Part shown: positions 37,849 through 46,806 of the stretch, one piece after another
How the letters are laid out: every line of letters begins with the position of its first letter
How positions within the stretch are numbered: position 1 is the stretch's first letter
DNA from: Lachnospiraceae bacterium
GTDB taxonomy: Bacteria > Bacillota > Clostridia > Lachnospirales > Lachnospiraceae
NCBI GenBank assembly: GCA_029054245.1
Contig: JAIDFQ010000028.1
Span: forward strand, 1 to 58,705
Length of the DNA: 58,705 nucleotides
Direction of reading: 5' to 3'
Program-made: the position numbers and the translations under genes
The notes under the pieces: generated by a model
Told to the model about the DNA's origin: nothing
What the model saw: only the letters and a program-made list of their open reading frames with translations
Databases searched by the model: none

Positions 37849-38679
37849 TCATGCAATATGTATTACTTTAGATACTTCGTTTCTTGCCGCAACATACATA
37901 GGGAAATCAGAAGTCTTCATTCCAGATGGACTTTTTTCCTCCTCTTCCCTATGCCTGCACGCCATCGTCACTTCTACCCGCACTGCCTCATAGGCAAGTT
38001 CTGGCAGATTATTTTCTTTGCTTAAATGTCCCAGCATTACTGCCTGTAACTTATCGTGCAAAAGACTGCACAAGAGCTGCCCTGCCCTCTCATTGGACAA
38101 ATGCCCTCTATCGCCCAAAATACGCTGTTTCAAATAATAAGGATACGGTCCCACCTGAAGCATATTTACATCATGATTGGCTTCTAGAAGCAGTGCATCC
38201 ATTCCCCTCAAGGATTCTACCGTATAATCATTATAAGTGCCCAGATCCGTTATGATTCCCACTTTTTTCTTTCCATGAGAGATCCGATACGCCACTGGTT
38301 CCGCCGCATCATGGGAAATTTTCATAGGATTACACACCAAATCCTTTATGATGATTTTTTCATCTGCACGAACCGGCAAAAATAAGTCCTCTGGTATCAC
38401 CCCCACTGAAGCGGTATTCTTAATTGCCTCAATGGTTCCTTTTGTTGCATAAATAGGCACACCGTATTTCCTCCCAAGCACACCCAGCCCAGCAATATGG
38501 TCTGCGTGCTCATGGGTGATGAAGATCCCATCAATATCCCGCATGGATAAATCAAGTTCCTTAAGCCCCGCTTCCGTTCTCTTTCCGCTGATCCCTACAT
38601 CCACCAGAAGATGGGTGGTATCAGATCCTACATAAATACAATTTCCGCTGCTTCCGCTCGCGATACTGCAAATTCTCAT
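37849..38679 (-). CDS. MBL-fold metallohydrolase, WalJ/YycJ-like
   Basis: 276 residues. Starts MRICSIASGSSGNCIYVG, the YycJ/WalJ N-terminus. The metal-binding motif THEHADHIAGL has H56, H58, D60 and H61, followed by SHDAAEPVAYR and LEANHDVNML, and GHLSNERAGQLL and LGHLSKENN supply the remaining metal ligands. Family members are 5'-exonuclease-like and often linked to the WalRK cell-wall system, but no walRK is in the window. It lies 16 nt after the FtsA-like gene. Confidence 0.9.
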   Translation of the reverse strand: MRICSIASGSSGNCIYVGSDTTHLLVDVGISGKRTEAGLKELDLSMRDIDGIFITHEHADHIAGLGVLGRKYGVPIYATKGTIEAIKNTASVGVIPEDLFLPVRADEKIIIKDLVCNPMKISHDAAEPVAYRISHGKKKVGIITDLGTYNDYTVESLRGMDALLLEANHDVNMLQVGPYPYYLKQRILGDRGHLSNERAGQLLCSLLHDKLQAVMLGHLSKENNLPELAYEAVRVEVTMACRHREEEEKSPSGMKTSDFPMYVAARNEVSKVIHIA

Positions 38680-38695
38680 TTTTACCTGTGCCTCC

Positions 38696-40888
38696 TTATG
38701 ACCGCCAATACACTTCTATCACATCTCCCGACGCAATAGGCTCCATATACTGCGCCTTACGCCCGTTTAAAGTCGTAACGATTCCTTTTCCCCGAGGTCT
38801 TGACAGATCAATATCGATTGCATCAAACACATCCACATAAATATATCTGTCTTTACCACTTAACGTAATCGGACTGTGATTGACAATCACCTGAATCGAT
38901 GTTCCATTCGTTAAAGGCTCTCCCTCGCTTTCTGTTTTCGGCACATCCTCCTTATCCGCATCCTTCGCCTCTTGCTCCTTTATGCCTGCAACTTCTTTAC
39001 TCATATCTTTTGTGTCTGCATCTTTTGTATCTGTATCATTTACGTCTGCATCTTCGGCATCTACATTTTCTACATCTGACTCTTCTTCATCACGATTTTT
39101 GATTTCCCCGGCTGATGTATCCGCCCTAAATGGCTGCCCCAGCGTCCATGACACTGAAAAATTTTCATATACTGGTGTATTTTTATCTGCCAACATATGA
39201 TTCACATACAGATTCATGTGAGGATCAAGCACAACATCCATAAATTCTGCAATCTGTCCCACTGTATAATAATTCAGAATCTCAATCCTATCGCCTTCCT
39301 GAATCTCATAATACTTAGACTGTAAGCTTCCATTAACACTTGCAAACCTCGGCACCTCTATCTTTTTTTCATTGACAAACACGGTAAGGCTCTCCGTCGT
39401 TTCTGGCAGATCGCCTATCGCCATTTTCGCCTTTTCCCCGGCAGTCGATTCCATCACCCTAATGATATCATTCGCGTGGATTGGCGAATGAATGTCTGCC
39501 GCCTCTCCGTTAATCGTAATAATAGCAGCTTCTCCCAACTGTCCTCTTGCCATGCGCTGCTTCCCATTTACCGTGAAGTTAAGTTCCTTCCCTCTCTTAG
39601 GGAACAGACCATCATTCGGAAACTGCACCTGCATGGCAGCATCAGCCACATTCAGCTTGTTATTATCATATATTTTGATCCTGTTATCATTAAAGCTTAC
39701 AAAAATAAAATTATTGCTCTGTTCATAAAAGTTGAGGCAGATGCCAATCGGCGTAACCAAGAGACTGTCCTTTTTAATGTCTTCCTCAAACACAATCTGC
39801 TGCATGACCTCTTCTCCGCGAAGCGCCACACGCTGCCTTGCAATACCAAGTTTATCTGCGATTGCATCTGTATATCCGGGAATCTTTCCACCGCCGCCGA
39901 CTACAAATACTGCGCTGACCGGCTTGTCCCCATTTAACTCCTTAATTTTGTCTGCTGCCTGGACCGCCATATCATCAACCAGACCTGCCGTTATTCTTCT
40001 CACCTCTTCACCGGTAATCGTCTGTGGCAGAAGCATAATATCCATATAAGAAATCGTTTCCATTTCCCCAGCATCACGCTTAATCTGCTCCGCTGTGGCA
40101 AAATCAACCAGACAATGTCTGGCAATCTCTTCCGTCAGGGCATCTCCTGCCACAGGAATCATTCCATATGCCAAAATACATCCGTCATTTGTGATGGAAA
40201 TATCAGAAGTTCCTGCCCCCACATCAAGCAATGCGATATTCAACATGCGGAACCGCTCAGGTATGGCTAGCTGAATTGCTGCGATAGGCTCCAAGGTCAG
40301 ACTACTAACCGACAGCCCCGCCAGCTCCACCGCCTTGTACAGCCCATCCACAACATCATCCGGCAGAAACGTAGCGATCAGATCCACTCCTATGGTCCTT
40401 GCCTTATGCCCTTCCAGATTTCCCATAGGATATCCGTTTAAGTAATATCTGACGACAGAATGCCCCACGCAATAAAACTTTATTTCGTCCTCTTCCTTTT
40501 TTTCAAGAAATTCCTGATAAGCTTTCTCCACTCCGGCTGAGATAAGACCGTAAATATCCTCCTGATCCACTTCCTTATCCCCAATAAACGGATATTCCAC
40601 ATGTGTCGTCACCGTTTTAAGGACACGACCTGCGGCTGCAATACACACCTCGGAGAGCTTCCGTCCCACCGCCTCTTCCAGCTGTTCTTTTACAATGCGA
40701 ATGGTATCTCCCACCTTCTGGATATCATGTATCTGTCCATCCAGCATGGCCCTGGTCTCATGTTCTTTTACCCTTTGAGCCGCCACGACAAACTGATTTC
40801 CGCTTTTATACCCAACGGTTCCAACAATACTCCTGGTACCAATATCAAGCCCAAACACCAGCTGTCCCGTATATCTCTTTCCATCCAT
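38696..40888 (-). CDS. FtsA/PilM-like actin-fold ATPase with long C-terminal extension
   Basis: 730 residues. Residues about 1-350 form an actin-like fold: FGLDIGTRSIVGTVGY (phosphate 1), ALLDVGAGTSDISI (phosphate 2), VFVVGGGGKIPG (adenosine motif). FtsA is typically 420-440 residues; here about 300 extra residues follow, with possible ubiquitin-like or SLBB-like repeats, an acidic repeat region (about 590-660, rich in D/E/K, built on short DADTKD-like units) and a C-terminal module ending GDVIEVYWRS. The acidic repeat is visible in the DNA as imperfect 6- and 15-nt repeats. There is no obvious C-terminal amphipathic helix. Its ATG overlaps the coaE stop by one base. Confidence 0.75.
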   Translation of the reverse strand: MDGKRYTGQLVFGLDIGTRSIVGTVGYKSGNQFVVAAQRVKEHETRAMLDGQIHDIQKVGDTIRIVKEQLEEAVGRKLSEVCIAAAGRVLKTVTTHVEYPFIGDKEVDQEDIYGLISAGVEKAYQEFLEKKEEDEIKFYCVGHSVVRYYLNGYPMGNLEGHKARTIGVDLIATFLPDDVVDGLYKAVELAGLSVSSLTLEPIAAIQLAIPERFRMLNIALLDVGAGTSDISITNDGCILAYGMIPVAGDALTEEIARHCLVDFATAEQIKRDAGEMETISYMDIMLLPQTITGEEVRRITAGLVDDMAVQAADKIKELNGDKPVSAVFVVGGGGKIPGYTDAIADKLGIARQRVALRGEEVMQQIVFEEDIKKDSLLVTPIGICLNFYEQSNNFIFVSFNDNRIKIYDNNKLNVADAAMQVQFPNDGLFPKRGKELNFTVNGKQRMARGQLGEAAIITINGEAADIHSPIHANDIIRVMESTAGEKAKMAIGDLPETTESLTVFVNEKKIEVPRFASVNGSLQSKYYEIQEGDRIEILNYYTVGQIAEFMDVVLDPHMNLYVNHMLADKNTPVYENFSVSWTLGQPFRADTSAGEIKNRDEEESDVENVDAEDADVNDTDTKDADTKDMSKEVAGIKEQEAKDADKEDVPKTESEGEPLTNGTSIQVIVNHSPITLSGKDRYIYVDVFDAIDIDLSRPRGKGIVTTLNGRKAQYMEPIASGDVIEVYWRS

Positions 40889-41484
40889 CACAGATACTCT
40901 CCCAATTTTCTGTCAATTTGCCGAAAGGCGGCAGGCAGATCTCCACTATTATCAATAACGACACTGCAATACTTTCTGAATTCCTCTTCCTGAAGCTGCG
41001 ACTTCATAATCGCATGGATTTTCTCGTCAGTGTAATTTCTTGATTCCCGCAGCCGCCTGATCCTGACTTCCTCTCTTGCATAAATATACCACATTTCATC
41101 CACAATGTCCAAATAACCGTCTTCTATAAGAAGCGCCGCTTCGACAAATAAAAAATCAAGCTTTCCCTCTGCCCTCGCTGCTGCGATCTCATCAAGAATC
41201 CGCATTTTGACTGCCGGATGAATCAACTCATTTACCTTTTGAAGCAATTCCTCCGACTCAAAAATCCGTGCCGCCATCTTTCCTTTATGTATTGTGCCAT
41301 CTTCGTTCAAAATCTCCGGCGAAAAAAGCCTTACAAGCTCCTGGTAACAAACTTGCCCCGGCTCTTCTACCTTATGGGCAATTTCATCCGCCAAAAGAAT
41401 CATACAGCGGTATTTTTCCCCGATATATTGTAATAGGGCGGATTTTCCTGCGCCGACTCCGCCCGTAATGCCAATCACCTTCAT
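40888..41484 (-). CDS. coaE: Dephospho-CoA kinase
   Basis: Last step of coenzyme A synthesis. 198 residues with P-loop ITGGVGAGKSALLQYIG near the start, LADEIAHKVEEPG (substrate side) and the lid region REEVRIRRLRESRNYTDE. It lies 11 nt behind polA, a common arrangement (polA-coaE) in Bacillota. Confidence 0.96.
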   Translation of the reverse strand: MKVIGITGGVGAGKSALLQYIGEKYRCMILLADEIAHKVEEPGQVCYQELVRLFSPEILNEDGTIHKGKMAARIFESEELLQKVNELIHPAVKMRILDEIAAARAEGKLDFLFVEAALLIEDGYLDIVDEMWYIYAREEVRIRRLRESRNYTDEKIHAIMKSQLQEEEFRKYCSVVIDNSGDLPAAFRQIDRKLGEYL

Positions 41485-41495
41485 ATACTCACCTG

Positions 41496-44138
41496 CTACT
41501 TCGCCTCATACCAGTCGTCCCCTTCATGCAGATCGATTTCCAAATGCACCATAAGTTCTGCGGCATGGCTCATCTCCTCTTCCAAGATAGTCCTCACCTG
41601 CTGCGCTTCCTCTTTTAACGTCTCGATCAGCAGTTCATCATGCACTTGTAAAATCAATTTTGATTTTAGATTTTCCTTTTTCAGCCGTCGGTAGACCCTT
41701 ATCATGGCAATTTTGATTACATCGGCTGCCGTTCCCTGTATAGGTGAATTCATGGCAACCCGCTCCCCAAAGGAACGCTGCATAAAATTACTGGAGCTTA
41801 GCTCTGGCACTGGTCTGCGCCTGCCAAACATAGTCGTCACATAACCCTTTTCCTTGGCATCCGCCACCGCTTTATCTAGAAAATTTTTGACCCCCGGATA
41901 AGCCGCAAAATACTGTTCAATATATTCTGCCGCCTCTTTCCTTGTAATACTTAAATCCTGGCTTAAGCCAAAGGAGCTGATTCCATATACAATACCAAAA
42001 TTAACCGCTTTCGCGTTGCGCCGCTGTAAATCTGTCACCTCATCAAAAGGAATATGAAATACTTGGGATGCCGTTATTCTATGGATATCCGCATGCATGC
42101 GATAAGCCTCAATCAACTGCTTATCTCCCGACATATGTGCCAGAATCCGCAGCTCGATCTGGGAATAATCTGCATCTGTGAAGATACAGTCCTTCCCCGG
42201 CACGAATACTTTTCTAATTTTCCTGCCAAGCTCCATGCGCATAGGAATATTCTGCAGATTTGGATCCGTAGAACTGATACGCCCTGTGGCTGTAATCGTC
42301 TGATTAAACGTAGAGTGGATCCGGCTGTCCTCTCCTATAAACGCAGACAATCCATCCGCATAAGTGGATTTTAATTTGGCAAGACCGCGGTACTCTAACA
42401 CATCTGCCACGATTGGATGCTCCTCTGCCATTTTCTCAAGCACATCCGCCGCCGTAGAGTAACCGGTCTTTGTCTTTTTCCCTCCGGGAAGTTTCAGTTT
42501 ATCAAACAAGATTTCCCCAAGCTGTTTAGGGGAATTCAGGTTAAATTCTTCCCCCGCCTGCTCATAAACCTTCTTTTCTAGTTCATGTATCCGCCCTGTC
42601 AGCGCTTCCCCATATGCCTTCAGTTCTTCCGGTTTTACCAGAATGCCTTCCTTTTCCATATCATAGAGCACATACGTAAGGGGCATCTCAATTTCTTTCA
42701 TAAGAGCAAGCATCCCTGCTTCCTCAAGCTTGCCGCGCAGCACTGGCGCTGCCGCCATGCTGACATAAGCAAGAAAACAAGCGTACTGTATGAATGCCTC
42801 CGGCTTATCCTCCAGTGCCTCCAAAAGCGATACCTTTCCAAATTGCTGGACACGCTCTGGAATCATCAGCCCTAAATGTTCATTTGCCACATCTGCGACT
42901 GTATAATCATTTTTCAATGGATTGAGCAGATAAGAAGCAAGTATCACATCAAAAAAACGCTCCGTCTCATCACACCCAAGATAATCATAAGTATTTTTGA
43001 TGTTCCCGCAGGCAATCCTGCCATTCAAAGCCATCCCTGCCACCTTTTCTTTCAGGTAGCCTTCCGTTAAAAGTCCCTGGCAACGCACAAAAAAACTCCT
43101 GCCATCTGCAAATGCAAGCGCAATACCCACCAGTTCCTTTTGCCCTTTATCCTTAAGTACTGCAAATCCAATCTCCTGATCCTTATTTGCAAGCGCCTGT
43201 TCAAAAACACATTCACATGCGCTAAGATCCTCAACCATCTGGAATTTTGACGTGATATCCTCATTGGATATCCCTTTTTCAAAGCGGGATAAAAGATTTT
43301 TAAATTCCAATCTTTTTAAAATCACATATGCCTCTTCTGTATAAAAGTCCTGCACTTTTGCTTCCTCAAAGGAAAATTCCAATGGGCTGTCAACATTAAT
43401 CGTAGCCAGCGCCTTAGAAAGGCGTGCGAGTTCTTCGTTATTTTTCAATGATTCACGTATGGAATTCTTTTTCACTTCCTCCACACGGGCATATATATCA
43501 TCCAGCGAACCAAATTGAATCATAAGCTCCGTCGCTGTTTTTTCTCCTACCTTGGGAACACCTGGAATATTATCTGCAGTATCCCCCATAAGTGCCTTCA
43601 GATCAATGAACTGGACAGGATTTACCTGATATTTCGCCTCCACATCAGCAGCATAATAATCTTCTATCTCTGTCCTGCCGCCCTTGGTTTTAGGAATCCT
43701 GATTTTAATCTTATCCGTTGCAACCTGCAAAAGATCACGGTCGCCCGAAACCAATGAAACCGCCATTCCCTCCTTTTCTGCCCTTTTCGCCAATGTGCCC
43801 AGAATATCATCTGCCTCCAGACCTGCCTTTTCCATCATCCTAATTCCCATAGCCAAAAGAACTTCTTTGAGAACCGGCACCTGTTCTCTCAATTCCTCCG
43901 GCATAGGCTTTCTGGTTCCTTTGTATTCCTTATACATTTCATGGCGGAAGGTAGGCGCTTTTACGTCAAAAGCCACCGTCAGATAATCAGGAATCTCCTC
44001 CTCCAATATCTTAAACATAATATTCAAGAATCCATAAACGGCATTCGTATGCAGTCCTGCACTATTGGTCAGATCCGGCACACCATAAAAAGCTCTGTTC
44101 AAAATACTATGCCCATCTATCAAAACAATCTTTTTCAT
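41496..44138 (-). CDS. polA: DNA polymerase I, proofreading domain degenerate
   Basis: About 880 residues. A 5'-3' exonuclease/flap domain (1-290; DGHSILNRAFYG, SGDRDLLQVATD, GVPKVGEKTA), a vestigial 3'-5' exonuclease domain (about 310-470) lacking the usual D-x-E pair at its start (reads IGFAVLKDKG), and the polymerase (about 480-880) with TDADYSQIELRILAHMSGD (motif A), RRNAKAVNFGIVYG (motif B) and LQVHDELL (motif C). It should thus have repair and Okazaki-processing activity without proofreading, as in Bacillus and Geobacillus PolI. The ATG at 44138 is chosen since MKKIVLIDGHSILNRAF is the family start; the open frame runs 18 codons further. Confidence 0.96.
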   Translation of the reverse strand: MKKIVLIDGHSILNRAFYGVPDLTNSAGLHTNAVYGFLNIMFKILEEEIPDYLTVAFDVKAPTFRHEMYKEYKGTRKPMPEELREQVPVLKEVLLAMGIRMMEKAGLEADDILGTLAKRAEKEGMAVSLVSGDRDLLQVATDKIKIRIPKTKGGRTEIEDYYAADVEAKYQVNPVQFIDLKALMGDTADNIPGVPKVGEKTATELMIQFGSLDDIYARVEEVKKNSIRESLKNNEELARLSKALATINVDSPLEFSFEEAKVQDFYTEEAYVILKRLEFKNLLSRFEKGISNEDITSKFQMVEDLSACECVFEQALANKDQEIGFAVLKDKGQKELVGIALAFADGRSFFVRCQGLLTEGYLKEKVAGMALNGRIACGNIKNTYDYLGCDETERFFDVILASYLLNPLKNDYTVADVANEHLGLMIPERVQQFGKVSLLEALEDKPEAFIQYACFLAYVSMAAAPVLRGKLEEAGMLALMKEIEMPLTYVLYDMEKEGILVKPEELKAYGEALTGRIHELEKKVYEQAGEEFNLNSPKQLGEILFDKLKLPGGKKTKTGYSTAADVLEKMAEEHPIVADVLEYRGLAKLKSTYADGLSAFIGEDSRIHSTFNQTITATGRISSTDPNLQNIPMRMELGRKIRKVFVPGKDCIFTDADYSQIELRILAHMSGDKQLIEAYRMHADIHRITASQVFHIPFDEVTDLQRRNAKAVNFGIVYGISSFGLSQDLSITRKEAAEYIEQYFAAYPGVKNFLDKAVADAKEKGYVTTMFGRRRPVPELSSSNFMQRSFGERVAMNSPIQGTAADVIKIAMIRVYRRLKKENLKSKLILQVHDELLIETLKEEAQQVRTILEEEMSHAAELMVHLEIDLHEGDDWYEAK

Positions 44139-44201
44139 CCTTACCCCATATCCTTCCCGCCTAAGCCAGTATCCATAAAAACATTCCAACATAAAACAGG
44201 C

Positions 44202-44528
44202 TCAAAATAAAATCACCAATAATATAATCAATATAATCCCAGCAAACACAGTAAGCCCCTGAATTACATACAAAAGCCACCGCATACTTTCTCTTAATTT
44301 TAAAGTATGCCCCGCCTCTTCTATACAATACTTAAGTTCATTCTGAAGATCGAACACATTGCCGGATTCCAGCCTTGCCATTCCTTCTGAAACAAGAAAC
44401 TGAATCGTAAGCTCTTCCTTACATTCGCTACAATTATCTATATGTTCCAAAAATTTCCGCAGATCATCCATTTCAAGATCATCTTCAAGAAATAAAGAAA
44501 TCATTTTCTCTGCATCTTTACATGTCAT
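44202..44528 (-). CDS. Small zinc-finger (zf-HC2-like) membrane protein
   Basis: 108 residues. N-terminal zf-HC2/anti-sigma-type motif (MTCKDAEKMISLFLEDD, then HIDNCSECKEEL: H-x3-C-x2-C), a linker, and one C-terminal membrane segment (VIQGLTVFAGIILIILLVILF). Such proteins usually bind an ECF sigma factor, but no sigma gene is adjacent; the one at 17.7 kb has a different partner. It is probably co-transcribed with polA, 63 nt downstream. Confidence 0.75.
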   Translation of the reverse strand: MTCKDAEKMISLFLEDDLEMDDLRKFLEHIDNCSECKEELTIQFLVSEGMARLESGNVFDLQNELKYCIEEAGHTLKLRESMRWLLYVIQGLTVFAGIILIILLVILF

Positions 44529-44610
44529 GACAGTTCCTCACTGTAATGCCTACACTTAATCTCACTTTAATAAATATACACTAAAATGGCGCCAAAGTAA
44601 ATATAGGACG

Positions 44611-44651
44611 CATAAAGAGGAATACAGCGGAAAGGCTATATTCCTCTTATG
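44611..44651. terminator. Long hairpin behind nagA
   Basis: Arms CATAAAGAGGAATACAGC and GCTATATTCCTCTTATG pair over about 16 bp with one bulge and one mismatch or G-U. The loop is 6 nt. No T-run follows on the minus strand, so it is a non-canonical terminator or mRNA 3'-end stabiliser. Confidence 0.5.
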
Positions 44652-44688
44652 TGCGGTTTTCTTTGCAGATAGATTTCTAATTTAGCTT

Positions 44689-45825
44689 TTATATTAGCTG
44701 CCCTTCTAAGATAACTTGTCTTAGTGCCAGGTCTTCTTTTTTAAGCAAGACTACGTTCGCCTTTTTTTTCGGTGTAATGCTTCCGTATCGGTCATAAATG
44801 CCCACGCTTTTTGCCGAGTTTACTGCTGCGCATTTAACGGCGGATTCCAGCGGGATTCCCATTTTGAGCACTGCCGTTCTGAGACAATCCATCAAGTTCG
44901 TGGCAGATCCCGCTATGGTTCCATCCTTAAGTGTTGCCAGATTGCCTACTACTTTTACAGCCTGACCACCCAGACTGTAATCTCCGTCCTTAAGTCCGGT
45001 TGCCATCATGCTGTCGCTGATCAGTATAATGCGTTCGTCTCCAAACATTTTGAAGGTGGTCCTAACGGCGGCGGGATGGATATGCACGCCGTCACAAATA
45101 AGTTCAACCTCAACCTTTTTCGTGTCAACAGCTGCTCCGACCAGTCCTGGCGCCCTGTGGGTATACGGATTCATTGCATTGTAAAGATGGGTTACATGAT
45201 TTGCGCCTCTTTCAAATGCCTGAACCGCCGTATCATAGTCCGTCGCTGTGTGTGCAAGGGAAATGACTACTTCTTCATGTCTTCTTTCAATAAACTCCAT
45301 CGCCCCTTCTACTTCCGGCGCAATGGCAATCAACTTTACCATAAAACCCGAAGCTTCATTCAATTTATCAAACATATCCAGATCCGGCGTTCTGATATAG
45401 GCGCCATTTTGCGCCCCTTTCTTGGATGCCGCAACAAAAGGACCTTCCATATTGATTCCACAAAGTCTTGCCCGCTTCTCCTTCGCTCCTTCTTCCCTGT
45501 ATGCCTTAGCTGTTTTGCATATTTCCAGCAGCGTATCCTCTCCCAGCGTCATGGTCGCCGGCACAATATTGGTCACGCCCACAGAAGCTTCATAAGCTGC
45601 CATTGCATCGATTGCTTCTCTCGTTCCGTCACAGAAATCATGCCCTACACATCCGTGAAAATGAATATCTGTAAGCCCCGGTATTGCATAACATCCCGCC
45701 GCATCAATAACCGTCTTGTCGCTTACTTTCTCCTCATTGTCCACAAAATGATCTTTTTCTATCCATATATCCTTATTTAAAAATCTTCCATCCTCTGTAT
45801 ACACACTGGCATTTTTAATAATCAT
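44689..45825 (-). CDS. nagA: N-acetylglucosamine-6-phosphate deacetylase
   Basis: Removes acetate from GlcNAc-6-phosphate. About 378 residues: metal and active-site motifs IHFHGCVGHDFCDG, INMEGPFVAASKKGAQN, SLAHTATDYD, NHVTHLYNAMNP, LICDGVHIHPAAV and LISDSMMATGL, all in order. The ATG at 45825 is preferred to the TTG nine codons upstream. Product goes to NagB, encoded 38 nt upstream. It is the last gene of the GlcNAc operon. Confidence 0.95.
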   Translation of the reverse strand: MIIKNASVYTEDGRFLNKDIWIEKDHFVDNEEKVSDKTVIDAAGCYAIPGLTDIHFHGCVGHDFCDGTREAIDAMAAYEASVGVTNIVPATMTLGEDTLLEICKTAKAYREEGAKEKRARLCGINMEGPFVAASKKGAQNGAYIRTPDLDMFDKLNEASGFMVKLIAIAPEVEGAMEFIERRHEEVVISLAHTATDYDTAVQAFERGANHVTHLYNAMNPYTHRAPGLVGAAVDTKKVEVELICDGVHIHPAAVRTTFKMFGDERIILISDSMMATGLKDGDYSLGGQAVKVVGNLATLKDGTIAGSATNLMDCLRTAVLKMGIPLESAVKCAAVNSAKSVGIYDRYGSITPKKKANVVLLKKEDLALRQVILEGQLI

Positions 45826-45863
45826 AAAAAAAAGACGCTCCTTCCCTGTCAAAAATAATCCTT

Positions 45864-46592
45864 TTATTTCACCAGAGACAATGCTGCTTCATCTGCAACT
45901 ACTATAACATCATTGTGAAGCTGCAATACAGAAGCCTGTACCTTCGGTGTAATCGGTCCAAAAAAAGCTTCTTTTACAATTTCTGCTTTATCTTCACCGC
46001 TTATGACAATCAAGATTTTCTTTGCCTGCATAATCGTCTTAATTCCCATAGTATATGCCTGTTTCGGAACTTCATCCATAGATGCAAAAAAACGCTGGTT
46101 CGCTTTCATGGTGGATTCCGTCAAATTCACGCAGTGTGTCTCTGCCTCAAAAGCCATCCCCGGTTCATTGAATCCGATATGTCCATTATGTCCAAGCCCT
46201 AAAAGCTGTAGATCCACACCTCCTACAGATGAAATGATTTCATTGTAATCTCTGCACGCTTTATCAATGTCTGGCTCCATTCCGTCCGGCAGGAAGGTTC
46301 TGTCTTTATTAATATTAACTCTGGAAAACAGCTTATCATTCATAAAATAATAATAACTCTGCTCATTTTCTCTCGTAAGCCCTTTATATTCATCCAGGTT
46401 AACCGTCGTCACCTCGCTAAAATCCAAGTCACCTTTATTATACCACTCCACCAGCTGATCATAGGTTCCAATAGGAGTAGAGCCAGTGGCAAGTCCTAAT
46501 ACACAGTTTGGTTTCATAATAATCTGAGCAGAAATAATGTTTGCCGCCTTCCTGCTCATATCCCTGTAATCCTTCGCTCTGATGATTTTCAT
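45864..46592 (-). CDS. nagB: Glucosamine-6-phosphate deaminase
   Basis: Converts GlcN-6-P to fructose-6-P and ammonia. 242 residues with LGLATGSTPIGTYDQLVEW, VNLDEYKGL, GLGHNGHIGFNEPG and an active-site acid in LDEY; no C-terminal extension, as in the monomeric or Gram-positive form. RBS AAAGGAG precedes it. Upstream are three hairpin repeats, then the PTS permease. Confidence 0.97.
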   Translation of the reverse strand: MKIIRAKDYRDMSRKAANIISAQIIMKPNCVLGLATGSTPIGTYDQLVEWYNKGDLDFSEVTTVNLDEYKGLTRENEQSYYYFMNDKLFSRVNINKDRTFLPDGMEPDIDKACRDYNEIISSVGGVDLQLLGLGHNGHIGFNEPGMAFEAETHCVNLTESTMKANQRFFASMDEVPKQAYTMGIKTIMQAKKILIVISGEDKAEIVKEAFFGPITPKVQASVLQLHNDVIVVADEAALSLVK

Positions 46593-46624
46593 TCTGAAAT
46601 ACTCCTTTCCCTTGTTTTATATAA

Positions 46625-46735
46625 TCAAACGCTATCGCACTTCGTGAGATAGCTTATTGTGTCAAACGCTATCGCACTTCGTGAGATAGCTTATTGTATC
46701 AAACGCTATCGCACTTCGTGGGATAGCTTATTGAT
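46625..46735. repeat. Three tandem 37-bp hairpin repeats
   Basis: Three head-to-tail units (46625-46661, 46662-46698, 46699-46735) differ at only about four positions, mostly in the last two bases. Each unit contains GCTATC-G-CAC-TTC-GTG-A-GATAGC, a 9-bp-capable stem with a TTC loop, and ends TTATTG. It sits between the PTS gene and nagB, inside the operon, so the RNA would carry three adjacent stem-loops. A decayed copy lies at 1133-1169. Confidence 0.9.
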
Positions 46736-46739
46736 TGAA

Positions 46740-46787
46740 AATACCGGAGGTCCCGGGGGACCTCCGACATGCTAGGGTTTCGGTATT
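46740..46787 (-). terminator. GC-rich hairpin behind the PTS gene
   Basis: Stem CGGAGGTCC / GGACCTCCG (46745-46753 and 46758-46766) with a 4-nt loop. A competing outer pairing joins AATACCG and CGGTATT (46740-46746 and 46781-46787). On the minus strand it is followed by GTATTTTC, a weak T-run, so partial termination or mRNA protection between nagE and nagB is possible. Confidence 0.55.
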
Positions 46788-46806
46788 ATGATAGAATTAT
46801 AATACC

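Noticed and set aside
45076-45780. A 234-codon plus-strand open frame
   Set aside because: Antisense to nagA, no start signals or recognisable domain.
46625-46735. CRISPR array
   Set aside because: The 37-bp units are contiguous with no spacers, and no cas genes are present.
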